From: Bacteroidota bacterium
Lineage (GTDB): Bacteria > Bacteroidota > Bacteroidia > JACPRZ01
Direction of reading: 5' to 3'
Length of the DNA stretch: 43,505 nucleotides
Assembly: GCA_016193485.1 (NCBI GenBank)
Contig: JACPRZ010000015.1
Location: 69,554 to 113,058, forward strand
Under the pieces are notes generated by a model. That model did no database searches. It was not told the origin of the DNA and was given only the letters and a program-made list of their open reading frames with translations. Numbering within the stretch: position 1 is the first letter of the stretch; each line of letters starts with the position of its first letter. This document shows, one piece after another, positions 8,217-16,684 of this stretch. Made by a program: the position numbers and the translations under genes.

Positions 8217-9260
8217 ATGAAACTCCTTAAAAAAATATTGCTGATATTTTTTTTCATTGCAGTTGGCGGATGCATCTGGGTTTACCTGAAATACAGGGAT
8301 ATTTATTCCCCGAATGTAGTTCTTGAGAATAATGATTCGTCATACATTTTCATCTATATTCCTACCGGTTCTCAATTTGATGATCTTATCCGTCAACTGA
8401 CTGAGAAGAATATCATCCGCAACCGCGCTTCCTTTGAATGGGTTGCCGAACTGAAAGGGTTGAAATATTCCACTCATCCCGGCCGGTACCGCATCAGGAA
8501 CGGAATGAGCAATAATGAACTTGTAAACCTTCTTCGTTCCGGTAAGCAGGAACCAGTCAGGGTTACCCTGTTCAGAATCCATACCGTTGAACAATTAGCA
8601 TCAAAGGTTTCAAAGAAACTTGAATCGGACTCAATATCGCTGGTCCGCCTCCTTAAAGATGAAGAATTTCTTTCACGATATAATCTGAACCGGGCCTATG
8701 CCATAACCCTTTTCCTGCCTAATACATACGAATTTTACTGGAATACATCGGCTGAACAGTTTATTGACCGCATGGCTAAGGAATTTAAAAAATTCTGGTC
8801 CGAACAAAAGATGTTAAAGGCAAAGGAAACCGGTTTTTCTGTAACCGAAATCACAACCCTTGCATCAATTGTGGAACAGGAAACCCTGATGGATGATGAA
8901 AAACCAATAATGGCAGGTGTTTATATTAACCGCTTGAGAAAAGGATGGAAACTTGAAGCGGATCCTACCGTGATTTTTGCGATAGGTAATTTTGGCATCA
9001 GGAGAGTGTTGAACGTACATAAAGAAATTGACTCGCCATATAATACTTATAAGCACAGCGGTCTGCCGCCAGGACCCATCTGCGCTCCATCCGTTGCATC
9101 CATTGATGCCGTTTTGAATTATGATAAGAACGAATATCTCTACTTTTGTGCCAAAGAGGATTTTTCGGGATACCACTCTTTTGCTAAAACATACGACCAG
9201 CATAAACAGAACGCCCGCAAATTCCGTAAAGAACTTGACCGCAGGAAAATATTTAATTAA
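8217..9260 (+). CDS. mltG: Endolytic transglycosylase MltG (YceG-like)
   Basis: 347 residues; inner-membrane peptidoglycan lytic transglycosylase that cuts nascent glycan strands and sets their length. One N-terminal membrane anchor (about 5-25) is followed by a LysM-like subdomain (IPTGSQFDDLIRQLTEKNII...). The catalytic YceG domain contains the signature TLASIVEQET, whose first Glu is the catalytic residue, then AGVYINRL, LEADPTVIFAIG, the substrate-groove motif SPYNTYKHSGLPPGPI and YLYFCAKEDFSGYHSFAKTYDQH. All family motifs are present and length is normal. The ATG at 8217 gives a lysine-rich start then the hydrophobic helix, the expected topology. Upstream within about 50 bases is the MITE right end. 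It may be transcribed alone; a 58-bp imperfect palindrome follows the stop. Confidence 0.95.
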   Translation: MKLLKKILLIFFFIAVGGCIWVYLKYRDIYSPNVVLENNDSSYIFIYIPTGSQFDDLIRQLTEKNIIRNRASFEWVAELKGLKYSTHPGRYRIRNGMSNNELVNLLRSGKQEPVRVTLFRIHTVEQLASKVSKKLESDSISLVRLLKDEEFLSRYNLNRAYAITLFLPNTYEFYWNTSAEQFIDRMAKEFKKFWSEQKMLKAKETGFSVTEITTLASIVEQETLMDDEKPIMAGVYINRLRKGWKLEADPTVIFAIGNFGIRRVLNVHKEIDSPYNTYKHSGLPPGPICAPSVASIDAVLNYDKNEYLYFCAKEDFSGYHSFAKTYDQHKQNARKFRKELDRRKIFN

Positions 9261-9271
9261 TGGTAATATTC

Positions 9272-9329
9272 GGGTATAGGGAGATAGGGAAATAAGGGAA
9301 TTCCCATATCCCCTTATCTTTCTATACCC
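9272..9329. repeat. 58-bp imperfect palindrome after mltG
   Basis: The two 29-base arms, starting GGGTATAG and ending CTATACCC, meet at GGGAATTCCC; 23 of 29 positions pair as Watson-Crick. The arms are made of AGGGAGATAGGG-like units, the same family as the C/T-rich block at 6979-7058. It lies 12 bases after the mltG stop and could act as an RNA 3' stabiliser or weak terminator, but no T run follows. Confidence 0.55.
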
Positions 9330-9447
9330 TTATACGCGAACAGTGACAATTAATGCGGGAACAGGAGTAAGGTAAAAGGGATTTGAAATTAGGTAATTCT
9401 GAACTGTTTTTATTCGTATTTTCGTATAGTTTCGTTTTTCGTTGATT

Positions 9448-10422
9448 ATGAACAGTTTCCTCATCATCCAGACCGCCTCTATCGGAGATGTTATCCTCGC
9501 CACCGGTGTTGCAGAGAAAATTCATTCGTTTTTTCCAAAAGCCGATGTTGACTTTGTGGTCAGGAAAGGATGTGAAAGCGTGCTTGAAAATCATCCCTTT
9601 GTACGGAATGTGCTTATATATGATAAATCGCAGTTCAAGGCGCTCCACCTGCGTACCCTTACATTGAAAATCCGCAGGCAGAAATACGATTGCGTGGTCA
9701 ATATTCACCGCTATGGATCATCGGCTATCATGACTGCCTTATCGTCAGCAAAGTACAAAACGGGATTCAACAAAAGCCCTTTGTGGTTTCTTTATGATAA
9801 AGTTGTAAAACATTCCATCGGTGACGGAACCCACGAAGTTGTCCGTAATGCAAAATTAATTGAAGATATTTCAAATAATGGCGTGGTTTTTCCGAAATTA
9901 TATCCATCTGACAGTGATTTCCGCACTGTCAGCAAATATAAAGAGCGGGATTACGTTTGCATTGCTCCCGCCTCAAAATGGTTCACCAAGCAATTTACCA
10001 AAGAAAAATGGATTGAACTGATAAAACGGATCCACCCGTCAGATTATATTTATCTTATTGGCGGCATAGAGGATGTCGGTTTTTGCGAAGATATTCACCT
10101 GTCGGCAGGCCGGAATCATATTTCTAACCTTGCCGGTAACCTTACTTTCCTTCAAACCGCTGCCCTGATGAAAGATGCCCGCATGAATTACGTCAATGAT
10201 TCCGCTCCGCTCCATATTGCATCGGCAATGAATGCACCGGTTACCGCAATTTTCATTTCTACTGTCCCTGAATTCGGATTTTATCCCCTTTCCGATATAA
10301 CGAGCATTGTACAAACCCACCAGAAACTCGAATGTCGTCCCTGCGGGTTGCACGGGCATAATAAATGCCCCAAAGGACACTTTCAGTGCGCTGAAACAAT
10401 TAAGGTTGAATCGGTTTTGTAA
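9448..10422 (+). CDS. Glycosyltransferase family 9 (heptosyltransferase-like)
   Basis: About 324 residues. GT9 enzymes transfer heptose or related sugars from ADP-activated donors to the lipopolysaccharide core, acting on the cytoplasmic face of the inner membrane. The start FLIIQTASIGDVILATGVAEKI is the classic GT9 N-terminus, in which the Asp after SIG is catalytic in WaaC/WaaF. Later come APASKWFTKQFTKEKWIELI and the donor-binding NDSAPLHIASAMNAPVTAIF, a variant of the GPxHIAxALGxP motif. Four cysteine-rich residues near the end (CRPCGLHGHNKCPKGHFQC) match the Cys-rich tail seen in many GT9 proteins. I start at the ATG at 9448; a TTG two codons earlier is less likely. The stop overlaps the next gene's ATG (TAATG), so it is co-translated with tsaC. 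Confidence 0.88.
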   Translation: MNSFLIIQTASIGDVILATGVAEKIHSFFPKADVDFVVRKGCESVLENHPFVRNVLIYDKSQFKALHLRTLTLKIRRQKYDCVVNIHRYGSSAIMTALSSAKYKTGFNKSPLWFLYDKVVKHSIGDGTHEVVRNAKLIEDISNNGVVFPKLYPSDSDFRTVSKYKERDYVCIAPASKWFTKQFTKEKWIELIKRIHPSDYIYLIGGIEDVGFCEDIHLSAGRNHISNLAGNLTFLQTAALMKDARMNYVNDSAPLHIASAMNAPVTAIFISTVPEFGFYPLSDITSIVQTHQKLECRPCGLHGHNKCPKGHFQCAETIKVESVL

Positions 10423-11009
10423 TGAATAACAAAAAATTGTTTGAGCCGGATATTAAGAAATGCCTCAAGGGTTTGGTGAATGGGGGGGTTATTCTTTATC
10501 CGACTGATACAATCTGGGGTATCGGGTGCGATGCAACAAGCCCTGTCGCTGTTGAACGGATAATCTCCATTAAGAAAAGACATCCCGAAAAAGGATTCAT
10601 AATACTTGTGAACGGATGGAAAATGTTATCTGAATATGTTTCGCAAATACCGGAAACCGTAAGGGAGTTTACGACTGAACATAAAAGACCGCTGACCGTT
10701 GTTTACCCATTGGTCCGTGGATTTGCGGCAAATGCAATATCCTCTGACGGCTCAGCGGGAATACGGATCGTTAAGGATTCTTTTTGCCGGTCATTGCTCC
10801 GGCAATTCCGGAAACCCATAATTTCCACTTCAGCAAATGAAAGCGGAAAACCCTTCCCGCGGAACTTCAGCGAAATTAATAGAAGGATAATAAAAAAGTG
10901 CGACTATGCGGTAAAATTCCGGCAGGAAGAAACTTTTGTTAATTTTCCTTCCGATATAATCCGGTTTGATGAAGAGAAGAAAGCAATTTTTATCAGGAAA
11001 ACTCCATAA
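10422..11009 (+). CDS. tsaC: L-threonylcarbamoyladenylate synthase (YrdC/Sua5 family)
   Basis: 195 residues. Makes threonylcarbamoyl-AMP from threonine, bicarbonate and ATP, the first step of t6A37 modification of ANN-decoding tRNAs; cytoplasmic. Visible motifs are the YrdC signature GVILYPTDTIWGIGCDA, the following K-K-R-x-x-x-K-G-F-I-I-L-V segment (a variant of KxRxxxKP), the GSAGIRIVKD-like stretch and the STSANESGKP motif. The protein is YrdC-domain only, without the Sua5 C-terminal domain, hence the symbol. Its ATG overlaps the stop of the GT9 gene by one base, which indicates translational coupling. The codons for NGGV are written with seven consecutive G. A long perfect palindrome begins 14 bases after the stop. 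Confidence 0.93.
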   Translation: MNNKKLFEPDIKKCLKGLVNGGVILYPTDTIWGIGCDATSPVAVERIISIKKRHPEKGFIILVNGWKMLSEYVSQIPETVREFTTEHKRPLTVVYPLVRGFAANAISSDGSAGIRIVKDSFCRSLLRQFRKPIISTSANESGKPFPRNFSEINRRIIKKCDYAVKFRQEETFVNFPSDIIRFDEEKKAIFIRKTP

Positions 11010-11022
11010 GGCAGTACATTTT

Positions 11023-11079
11023 TATACTGACGGAATTTGACCCTGACGGTTGCCGTCAGGGTCAAATTCCGTCAGTATA
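11023..11079. repeat. Perfect 27-bp inverted repeat with 3-base loop
   Basis: The left arm 11023-11049 (starting TATACTGACGG) and right arm 11053-11079 are exact reverse complements, separated by TTG. It lies between the convergent genes tsaC and the M4 protease. No T run follows the stem in either direction, so it is not a classical intrinsic terminator, although a stem this stable would block exonucleases. Perfect identity over 27 bp implies recent origin or ongoing correction. It could be a solitary mobile palindrome; I see no flanking target duplication. Confidence 0.85.
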
Positions 11080-11164
11080 TGCTGATCTGAATGATTTGTT
11101 CTGACGATAAATGTCAGAATGCTGTACCGAAGCGTCAGCATAAAATCATTCAGCATCAGTATAC
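11075..11164. other. Branched inverted-repeat structure spanning the M4 gene stop codon
   Basis: Outer arms GTATA..CTGAT(C)TGAATGATTT (11075-11097) and AAATCATTCAGCATCAGTATAC (11143-11164) pair with small bulges. Between them are two hairpins: TTCTGAC/GTCAGAA around 11099-11119 (seven pairs) and ATGCTG/CAGCAT around 11119-11141 (six pairs). Together they can form a three-way junction. The right outer arm is coding: it specifies the last residues YTDAE and the stop of the protease gene. The left arm shares five to nine bases with the preceding perfect palindrome, so the two structures are mutually exclusive at that edge. Confidence 0.5.
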
Positions 11165-14100
11165 AACACCAGTATTTTTATTCTTCTGCTCTCATTGCTT
11201 GTTTTTACCCACACCTGGTACATTCCGGATGGCAGAACCGGTAATTCCATAGTCAAATCTTTTCCGCCTGTTACAATCTCATCCTTCCTTATAGTGTGAA
11301 TGGCCTGGCCGGCAACATTAATAATCCGTATATCAATTACCTGATTACCGTTTCCCCTTATAAGGACGGGGTTACCACCATAGACGGGATTTGGAAATAC
11401 CTCAATCCGTGTCTGTTGATTTAACGAGGCAGACATTCCGGAACATACCTCAACAAAAATGGTGACTAAATTTCCGTTGCTTGTACAACCATTCCCATCA
11501 ACTGCAATTGCAGTGTAGGTTGTAGTAATGGAAGGAGTAACCGTTTGGGATTGTCCCGGAGGTAATCCCTGATCCCACAAATAGGTGTAAATTCCGTTTC
11601 CACCGGTTGCGGTAGCACTGATTATAGCACTGTTTCCCTCGCAAATGGTATCGGATGGACTCATCACCAGCGTAACTGCTGCAGGTTGTCCGATTGATAC
11701 TCCAGCCGATGCCATGCAGGAACTGTTATCCGTTATGGTAACTGAATAAAAACCTGACTGTAAACTATCAACAGTAAATTGTGAACTGTCAGTTCCGTTC
11801 ACTCCGTTGCTCCACATGAAACTGTAGGGGGGGAGGCCACCGCTTGCCGATACGGTGACTGCGCCATCGCTGCTACCGTTACATGTGGCGTCATTGATGG
11901 ATGTCACATCGGATAGTAAACCCCCGGAACTGTAAACCGAAGCGGTTACAGTACCGGTGCACCCGGCTGCATCAGTGGCAGTGACGGTGAAATTCCCTGC
12001 ACACAGGCCTGTAGCCGTTGCGGCAGATTGTTGTGAGGGATCATTCCACAAATAGGTGAATGGCGCTACCCCGCCCGACAGGGTTATTGTAGCATCTCCG
12101 TCACAAACCGTGCAGGATGAATTTGTAAGTGAAGATATGGATGCGGTAAAACCACCGGCAGAATTAACGGTCGACTGGGAATTACCGGTACATCCGGATT
12201 GATCGGTCGCGGTGACTGAATACGTCCCCTGACAGAGCGAAGCGATGGATGAAGATGTTTGTCCGGTATTCCACAACCATGAGTAGGAACCGTTTCCCCC
12301 CCCTGTACCCGCTGATGCGCTGCCGCTGCATGAAGCGCTGCATGCGGCATCCGTTGTTGTGATGTTTATGGTAACGGCAGTCGGTTCTGTTACGGTGGCA
12401 ACCGCAGTTGAAAGGCAGCCGCTTATGTCCGTTACCGTGACCGTGTAATTACCGGCCGGTAAGCCGGCTGCCGTTGAACCTGTCTGATTACCCGTACCTG
12501 CATCCCACAAATAAGTATAGGGTATTGTACCGCCTGTAGCGCCTGCAACTGCCGTACCGTCACTGTAGCCGAAACATGTTGTGCCCGCAGTTGATTGAAT
12601 GGAAGCGATAGGCACATCATTATTTACTGCCACCGAATTTATACCTGTGCATCCGGTATTATCCGTGACAGTAACCGAGTAATTTCCTGCTGCAAGTCCG
12701 GTTATAGTTGATTGGGTGTTGCCGGTATTCCATTCGTAAGAATAGGGGGGGGTACCGTTGCTTGCAGTTACACTTGCCGAGCCGTTTGAATTTCCGCATG
12801 TTGCATTAACCGCACTCATTGCGGGCGAAATGGCGCTGGGTTGGCTGAGTGAGTTTGTACCGGAAGATGAACAGCCGTTTACATCAGCAACCGTTACTGA
12901 ATAATTTCCGGCACATAGCCCGGTTGCGGCAGAACCGGTTTGTCCGTTTGACCAGGTGAAAGAATATGGCGGTGTCCCGGATGAACCTCCCGCAGATATA
13001 GTGCCGTCACAATAACCGTAACAAGCGGGAGAAGAATTTACGGTCGCGGTTACCGATGGTACGGGATTTATTATGGCAGTGACTTTTGCCCTTTCGCTTC
13101 TGCAAATCGGCTCCCGCACTTCCCAGTCGTAAAAGAAATAATAATAAGTATAATTACTTGAAAATGCAGCGCTGCTTTGGATTATTGATATTAAACCCGG
13201 TAAAGTATAAGGGTAGGAGGGATTTGTGCTGTTGCGGTAAAGATTGGGAGTGCCTGCGATGCCAAGTTGCAAACTGTCTGCAGCCGGTACATCAAAGTTG
13301 AGTGTAATGCGGGTAGCGCCATCCTGTACATACATGGTCGTATCATGAATAACGGTTCCATTTTCATCCCTCAGTTGGATGGTACGGTTGCCTGCCCCAT
13401 TGGCATAAACAAGAACGGAAACAAGTGTTACCGGAGAATAACAATGGAATATAAGATAGCGGTTCCCGGCATAGTAGGCCCCGCTTCCGAATGTATTATC
13501 CTGCGGTCCCACATACTGGGATGCAGGTACTAAAACATCCTCAACATAATAATCAGTTGTGGATGATAATACCGGAGTTGAAAAAGATGAACCGGTGCCG
13601 GTTGAAGTTCCTCCCACGGTATCGGCATACCATTCAAGATTACCCGTACCTGAAGCCGTCAGAGTTACTGCACCTGATCCGCATCGCGATGCACCGGTGA
13701 CCGAGGGGGGGGCAGGTTTATTTACCGTGATATAGGCGGTTTTAATTTCTGAATCGGAACCGTACGAGTTCGTAGCGGTTAATGTTACCGTGTAGGAGCC
13801 GTTGGACGCATAAGCATAGGAAGGATTCTGGAGTGTTGATGTCCCGCCATCACCGAAATTCCAGAGCCAGGAAGTGGCGCCATTTGTCGATAAGTCGGAA
13901 AATTGTACTGCGCCTGTACAGGTGGATATCACATCCGATGTAAAATTAGCAACAGGCGGAGCGCTCGCAAGCGTGCATGACCAGTTGAATTGGAATCCCG
14001 CATTATTCACTGCGGGATCAGCATAATGCCTAAGTGTTATTGATCCGGTTGTTGAAGTGATAGTGGATGGTGGCATTATATTATTACAATATCTTCCAAG

Positions 14101-16317
14101 TGAAGGCGATGATGTATTCGGACCATCAAAAAATTCTACATGGTCATAATCGCACAGACCGGGTCCGCTTCCGGGTTCAATATCAAATGAAACACGGGTG
14201 AGGGTAACTGTTGCGGCTCCTGTTGGTGAGATAGTAACTAAACTGGTGTTGTTATCGGCATAATTCGCTGAGGGACCTCCGTTATCATATACAGTTCCGC
14301 TGCAAGCGGTCTGAACATCCGCTGTTCCGGCAACAGGCATAATTAAAATACAGGGAAGGGCGGTATCAACCTGGATATAGGCGGTCTTAACAACCGTATC
14401 AGCACCGCATGCCGCTCCATCAGCAATGAGAGCCACAGTAAATGTACCATAGGTATTATAAGTATATGACGGATTTACGAGCGTACTGGTATTACCGTCA
14501 CCGAAATTCCATGTAAAACTTCCGCCATTAGTGCTGAGATTGCTGAAGTTTGCCGTGAAAGGTACGGAGCATGATGTTGTTGCCGGGGCGCTGAAATCGG
14601 CAGTGACTGTCGGATTGAACTGACCGCCAACACCCACAGCATACCATGCATTTGTAGTGGCGATCACTTCGGCAGTGCAGGGACCAAAAAGGTCAATTGC
14701 CGATTGGATGGCATAAAAACGGGCATCGGAATACTCAGCCGTATTCCACAGGTAAACGGTAAGATTGCGGAAAGCAACTTTTGATGCATTTGTAATTCCA
14801 AGCCCGGTGATGTTGTAACTATTTCCTATGTCATTGGTTCCATTCCCCCCCTGCGAAAGGAGGTAGAACCAGAAGTTCTGCACCCCGCTGTTGGTATGTA
14901 CCCCCCCGTTGTCGGCAGCGCCCGTGTACCAGTTTGTTCCCTGGTAGGTATCCGGATCGCCATAAGCGTTTGGGTTGGACATGGAGCGCAATGTGACACC
15001 GATATTTTCACCCACTAACCAGTTTGCCGATGCCGGCTTACCGTAAAATTCTATTGCAGCGCCAAAAATATCGCTGAATGATTCATTGAGCGCACCCGAT
15101 TCGTAGGAATAGTCAAGATTTGCACTCATTTCAGTCAATCCATGGCTTATTTCATGCCCCGCAATATCAAGAGCGGTAAACGGATCGTAGGAACCGCTGC
15201 CGTCACCGTAGGTCATCCGTTGTCCGTCCCAGAAGGCATTGCTATAGCCGCTGCTGTAATGAACGTAACTCAACAGATTATATCCATTGTTGTCAATACT
15301 GTTCCGGTTATGAATATTCAGGAAATAATCATAGGTCATCTCGGCACCCCAGTGCGCATCGGTAGCCACTTCATCCTGGTTAGCGTTTACATTATTCCAG
15401 AAATTATCGGCATCGGTAAAATCAACGGCACTCCCATAATTTGTCCCTGTATTCATATCATAAGTGCGGATGCCGTTTCCCCTTCCTGCTTCGCGCAAAC
15501 GATAGGAACCGCCATAACTGTCGGCAGTAATGGTTTGCGTGCCGCTGTATTTGGTTACTGCGGTTCCCTGAACATCGGCAGTATGAATACGGTTTCTCTC
15601 AAAAATTATTTCCCCGGTTGCTGCATCAACAAAAATATATGCCCTGTAAAGTGGTTCTGATGAGTAAATATCAAATTTATAGGAGAGGTGCAAGCGGTTT
15701 GATTTGAAATCCCCGTTTTTGGGAACCCAGCAGAATTTTCCTTCGGGGAAATAAGTTGCACCGGGGTTTCCTGTTTCGGAACGGAGATGCTCTTCCTCGG
15801 AAGGAATTTGCCATTTAAAAATAACTGTACCAGACGGGGATTCCGGCACTAATTTCTCTGATACATATTCTATGGCTTTCTCTCTTGCCTCCCCCGATGA
15901 AATTTTCTGAATATTGACCGTTTCCGGATTACTGTAAACGATTCCGTTTAATGTTTTGATGGTGAAATTTTTTACATGCGCAATATATGCGGAACCCTCT
16001 ATGGGAATGTTTTGGTAATATTGCTGATAGCGGTAATGCGTGTAACCGAGTTCATCTGAAAAAGAATTCAGAAAATTTAACCCCGGCTCATTTCCGTCAA
16101 AAAAATTATTCCGGAGGAAATCCTGAAGTTCAGGTAAAGTAATCGTTGTACCAGGCCTGAACCTGATAAATTCGGGAACTTTTGTATAGTTCCTGAGTTT
16201 TACGGTTTCGCTGCCGGGGATTATTGCATCGGCATCCCTGCCGGTTATTTGCGCTGATGTAAAAAAGGGATTGGCAATAAAAATTACCAATGCGATGAAG
16301 GTTGTATTGGCATTCAT
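11146..16317 (-). CDS. Secreted M4 (thermolysin-like) metalloprotease with PKD, CUB, SprB modules and T9SS tail
   Basis: About 1723 residues. Order: signal peptide (1-23, cleaving after FFTSAQ); FTP/PepSY propeptide (about 45-250); M4 catalytic domain (about 255-565) with the zinc motif HEISH at 388-392 and the glutamate ligand in ALNESFSD, plus DNGGVHTNSGV containing the catalytic-site His; PKD domain with FTWNFGDG; CUB-like domain; second PKD (WLWNFGDG); an Ig-like and a beta-sandwich module; six SprB repeats (11660-13055); one further Ig-like domain; and a T9SS type A C-terminal domain (VFPNPV...GQAIHTI...LPSGMYQVWV). It is expected to be exported by Sec, then by T9SS to the surface or medium, as an extracellular endopeptidase. 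I chose the ATG at 16317 because the TTG at 16344 would add nine residues before the signal peptide. An insert SSQFTVDSLQS in the sixth SprB repeat comes from a dispersed repeat. Confidence 0.93.
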   Translation of the reverse strand: MNANTTFIALVIFIANPFFTSAQITGRDADAIIPGSETVKLRNYTKVPEFIRFRPGTTITLPELQDFLRNNFFDGNEPGLNFLNSFSDELGYTHYRYQQYYQNIPIEGSAYIAHVKNFTIKTLNGIVYSNPETVNIQKISSGEAREKAIEYVSEKLVPESPSGTVIFKWQIPSEEEHLRSETGNPGATYFPEGKFCWVPKNGDFKSNRLHLSYKFDIYSSEPLYRAYIFVDAATGEIIFERNRIHTADVQGTAVTKYSGTQTITADSYGGSYRLREAGRGNGIRTYDMNTGTNYGSAVDFTDADNFWNNVNANQDEVATDAHWGAEMTYDYFLNIHNRNSIDNNGYNLLSYVHYSSGYSNAFWDGQRMTYGDGSGSYDPFTALDIAGHEISHGLTEMSANLDYSYESGALNESFSDIFGAAIEFYGKPASANWLVGENIGVTLRSMSNPNAYGDPDTYQGTNWYTGAADNGGVHTNSGVQNFWFYLLSQGGNGTNDIGNSYNITGLGITNASKVAFRNLTVYLWNTAEYSDARFYAIQSAIDLFGPCTAEVIATTNAWYAVGVGGQFNPTVTADFSAPATTSCSVPFTANFSNLSTNGGSFTWNFGDGNTSTLVNPSYTYNTYGTFTVALIADGAACGADTVVKTAYIQVDTALPCILIMPVAGTADVQTACSGTVYDNGGPSANYADNNTSLVTISPTGAATVTLTRVSFDIEPGSGPGLCDYDHVEFFDGPNTSSPSLGRYCNNIMPPSTITSTTGSITLRHYADPAVNNAGFQFNWSCTLASAPPVANFTSDVISTCTGAVQFSDLSTNGATSWLWNFGDGGTSTLQNPSYAYASNGSYTVTLTATNSYGSDSEIKTAYITVNKPAPPSVTGASRCGSGAVTLTASGTGNLEWYADTVGGTSTGTGSSFSTPVLSSTTDYYVEDVLVPASQYVGPQDNTFGSGAYYAGNRYLIFHCYSPVTLVSVLVYANGAGNRTIQLRDENGTVIHDTTMYVQDGATRITLNFDVPAADSLQLGIAGTPNLYRNSTNPSYPYTLPGLISIIQSSAAFSSNYTYYYFFYDWEVREPICRSERAKVTAIINPVPSVTATVNSSPACYGYCDGTISAGGSSGTPPYSFTWSNGQTGSAATGLCAGNYSVTVADVNGCSSSGTNSLSQPSAISPAMSAVNATCGNSNGSASVTASNGTPPYSYEWNTGNTQSTITGLAAGNYSVTVTDNTGCTGINSVAVNNDVPIASIQSTAGTTCFGYSDGTAVAGATGGTIPYTYLWDAGTGNQTGSTAAGLPAGNYTVTVTDISGCLSTAVATVTEPTAVTINITTTDAACSASCSGSASAGTGGGNGSYSWLWNTGQTSSSIASLCQGTYSVTATDQSGCTGNSQSTVNSAGGFTASISSLTNSSCTVCDGDATITLSGGVAPFTYLWNDPSQQSAATATGLCAGNFTVTATDAAGCTGTVTASVYSSGGLLSDVTSINDATCNGSSDGAVTVSASGGLPPYSFMWSNGVNGTDSSQFTVDSLQSGFYSVTITDNSSCMASAGVSIGQPAAVTLVMSPSDTICEGNSAIISATATGGNGIYTYLWDQGLPPGQSQTVTPSITTTYTAIAVDGNGCTSNGNLVTIFVEVCSGMSASLNQQTRIEVFPNPVYGGNPVLIRGNGNQVIDIRIINVAGQAIHTIRKDEIVTGGKDLTMELPVLPSGMYQVWVKTSNESRRIKILVLYTDAE
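11660..13055 (-). repeat. Array of six SprB repeats in the M4 protease
   Basis: Six units of about 77 residues, each with C-x-G...GG-x-x-PYSY-x-W near the start and G-x-Y-x-V-T-V-T-D...G-C near the end. Units 1, 4 and 5 carry the second cysteine of the C-x(2,3)-C pair together with the LC cysteine; units 2, 3 and 6 lack both (SNG/SDG and LAAG, LPAG, LQSG). SprB repeats are Ig-like adhesive modules of gliding and surface proteins. Confidence 0.85.
11754..11792 (-). repeat. ACAGTTCACAATTTAC-type repeat inside SprB unit 6
   Basis: On the coding strand the segment runs CTGACAGTTCACAATTTACT and on to GTTTACAGTCAG, encoding DSSQFTVDSLQS. It lengthens the loop between the conserved W-S-N-G and S-G-F-Y-S-V-T segments of the sixth SprB repeat relative to its siblings. 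Period-like AGTTCACAGTTTAC tracts are familiar intergenic microsatellites of Bacteroidota (general experience, not searched). The ends CTGACTGT / ACTGTCAG form a weak inverted pair. Confidence 0.45.
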
Positions 16318-16399
16318 AGAATGGGTGGGGTTAAAAATGCACAAGGTAAGAAGAAATCCGGAAATTGCAAAATACGCTCTTTTGTATGTATAACTTTTT

Positions 16400-16407
16400 T
16401 ATCTTTG
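16400..16407 (+). promoter_or_regulatory. -7 element of the DUF6364/PIN operon
   Basis: TATCTTTG is an exact TAnnTTTG match, ending 19 bases before the antitoxin ATG at 16427. A TTTTG lies 15 bases upstream of it, shorter than the usual 19-21 base spacing, so the -33 part is doubtful. The leader contains TATAAAGTAC next to the start, a possible but unproven operator. Confidence 0.45.
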
Positions 16408-16426
16408 TCGTATAAAGTACAATAAT

Positions 16427-16684
16427 ATGGATGCTAAAATCACATTAAGTTTTGATGAATCGGTAATTATAAGAGCGAAAAAATTCGCTGAGGAGCATAA
16501 CATTAGTTTATCGCGCCTGATGGAAATGTTTCTGGACAAAATTACCAGCAGGAATTACAAAACACTGGAGGATATACCTGTTTCTCAATGGGTGAATATG
16601 GTTTCGGAAGGTGTGGCCGAATACAAAATCCGCAAAAAATCCCGCACGGATTTGAAAAATGAATTTAATAAATCAAGGAAATGA
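16427..16684 (+). CDS. DUF6364-family antitoxin
   Basis: 85 residues. The start ITLSFDESVIIRAKKFAEEHNISLSRLMEMFLDKI fits a ribbon-helix-helix-like fold: a short strand, then two helices, as in the DUF6364 antitoxins that partner PIN toxins. The charged C-terminal tail (RKKSRTDLKNEFNKSRK) is a plausible toxin-binding segment. By analogy it binds and inhibits the toxin and represses its own promoter. The stop overlaps the toxin start by ATGA, a translational coupling typical of toxin-antitoxin pairs. It is transcribed divergently from the M4 protease, with only about 80 bases between them. Confidence 0.75.
   Translation: MDAKITLSFDESVIIRAKKFAEEHNISLSRLMEMFLDKITSRNYKTLEDIPVSQWVNMVSEGVAEYKIRKKSRTDLKNEFNKSRK

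Noticed and set aside
11023..11079. Intrinsic terminator for tsaC
   Set aside because: The stem is strong but no T run follows on either strand.
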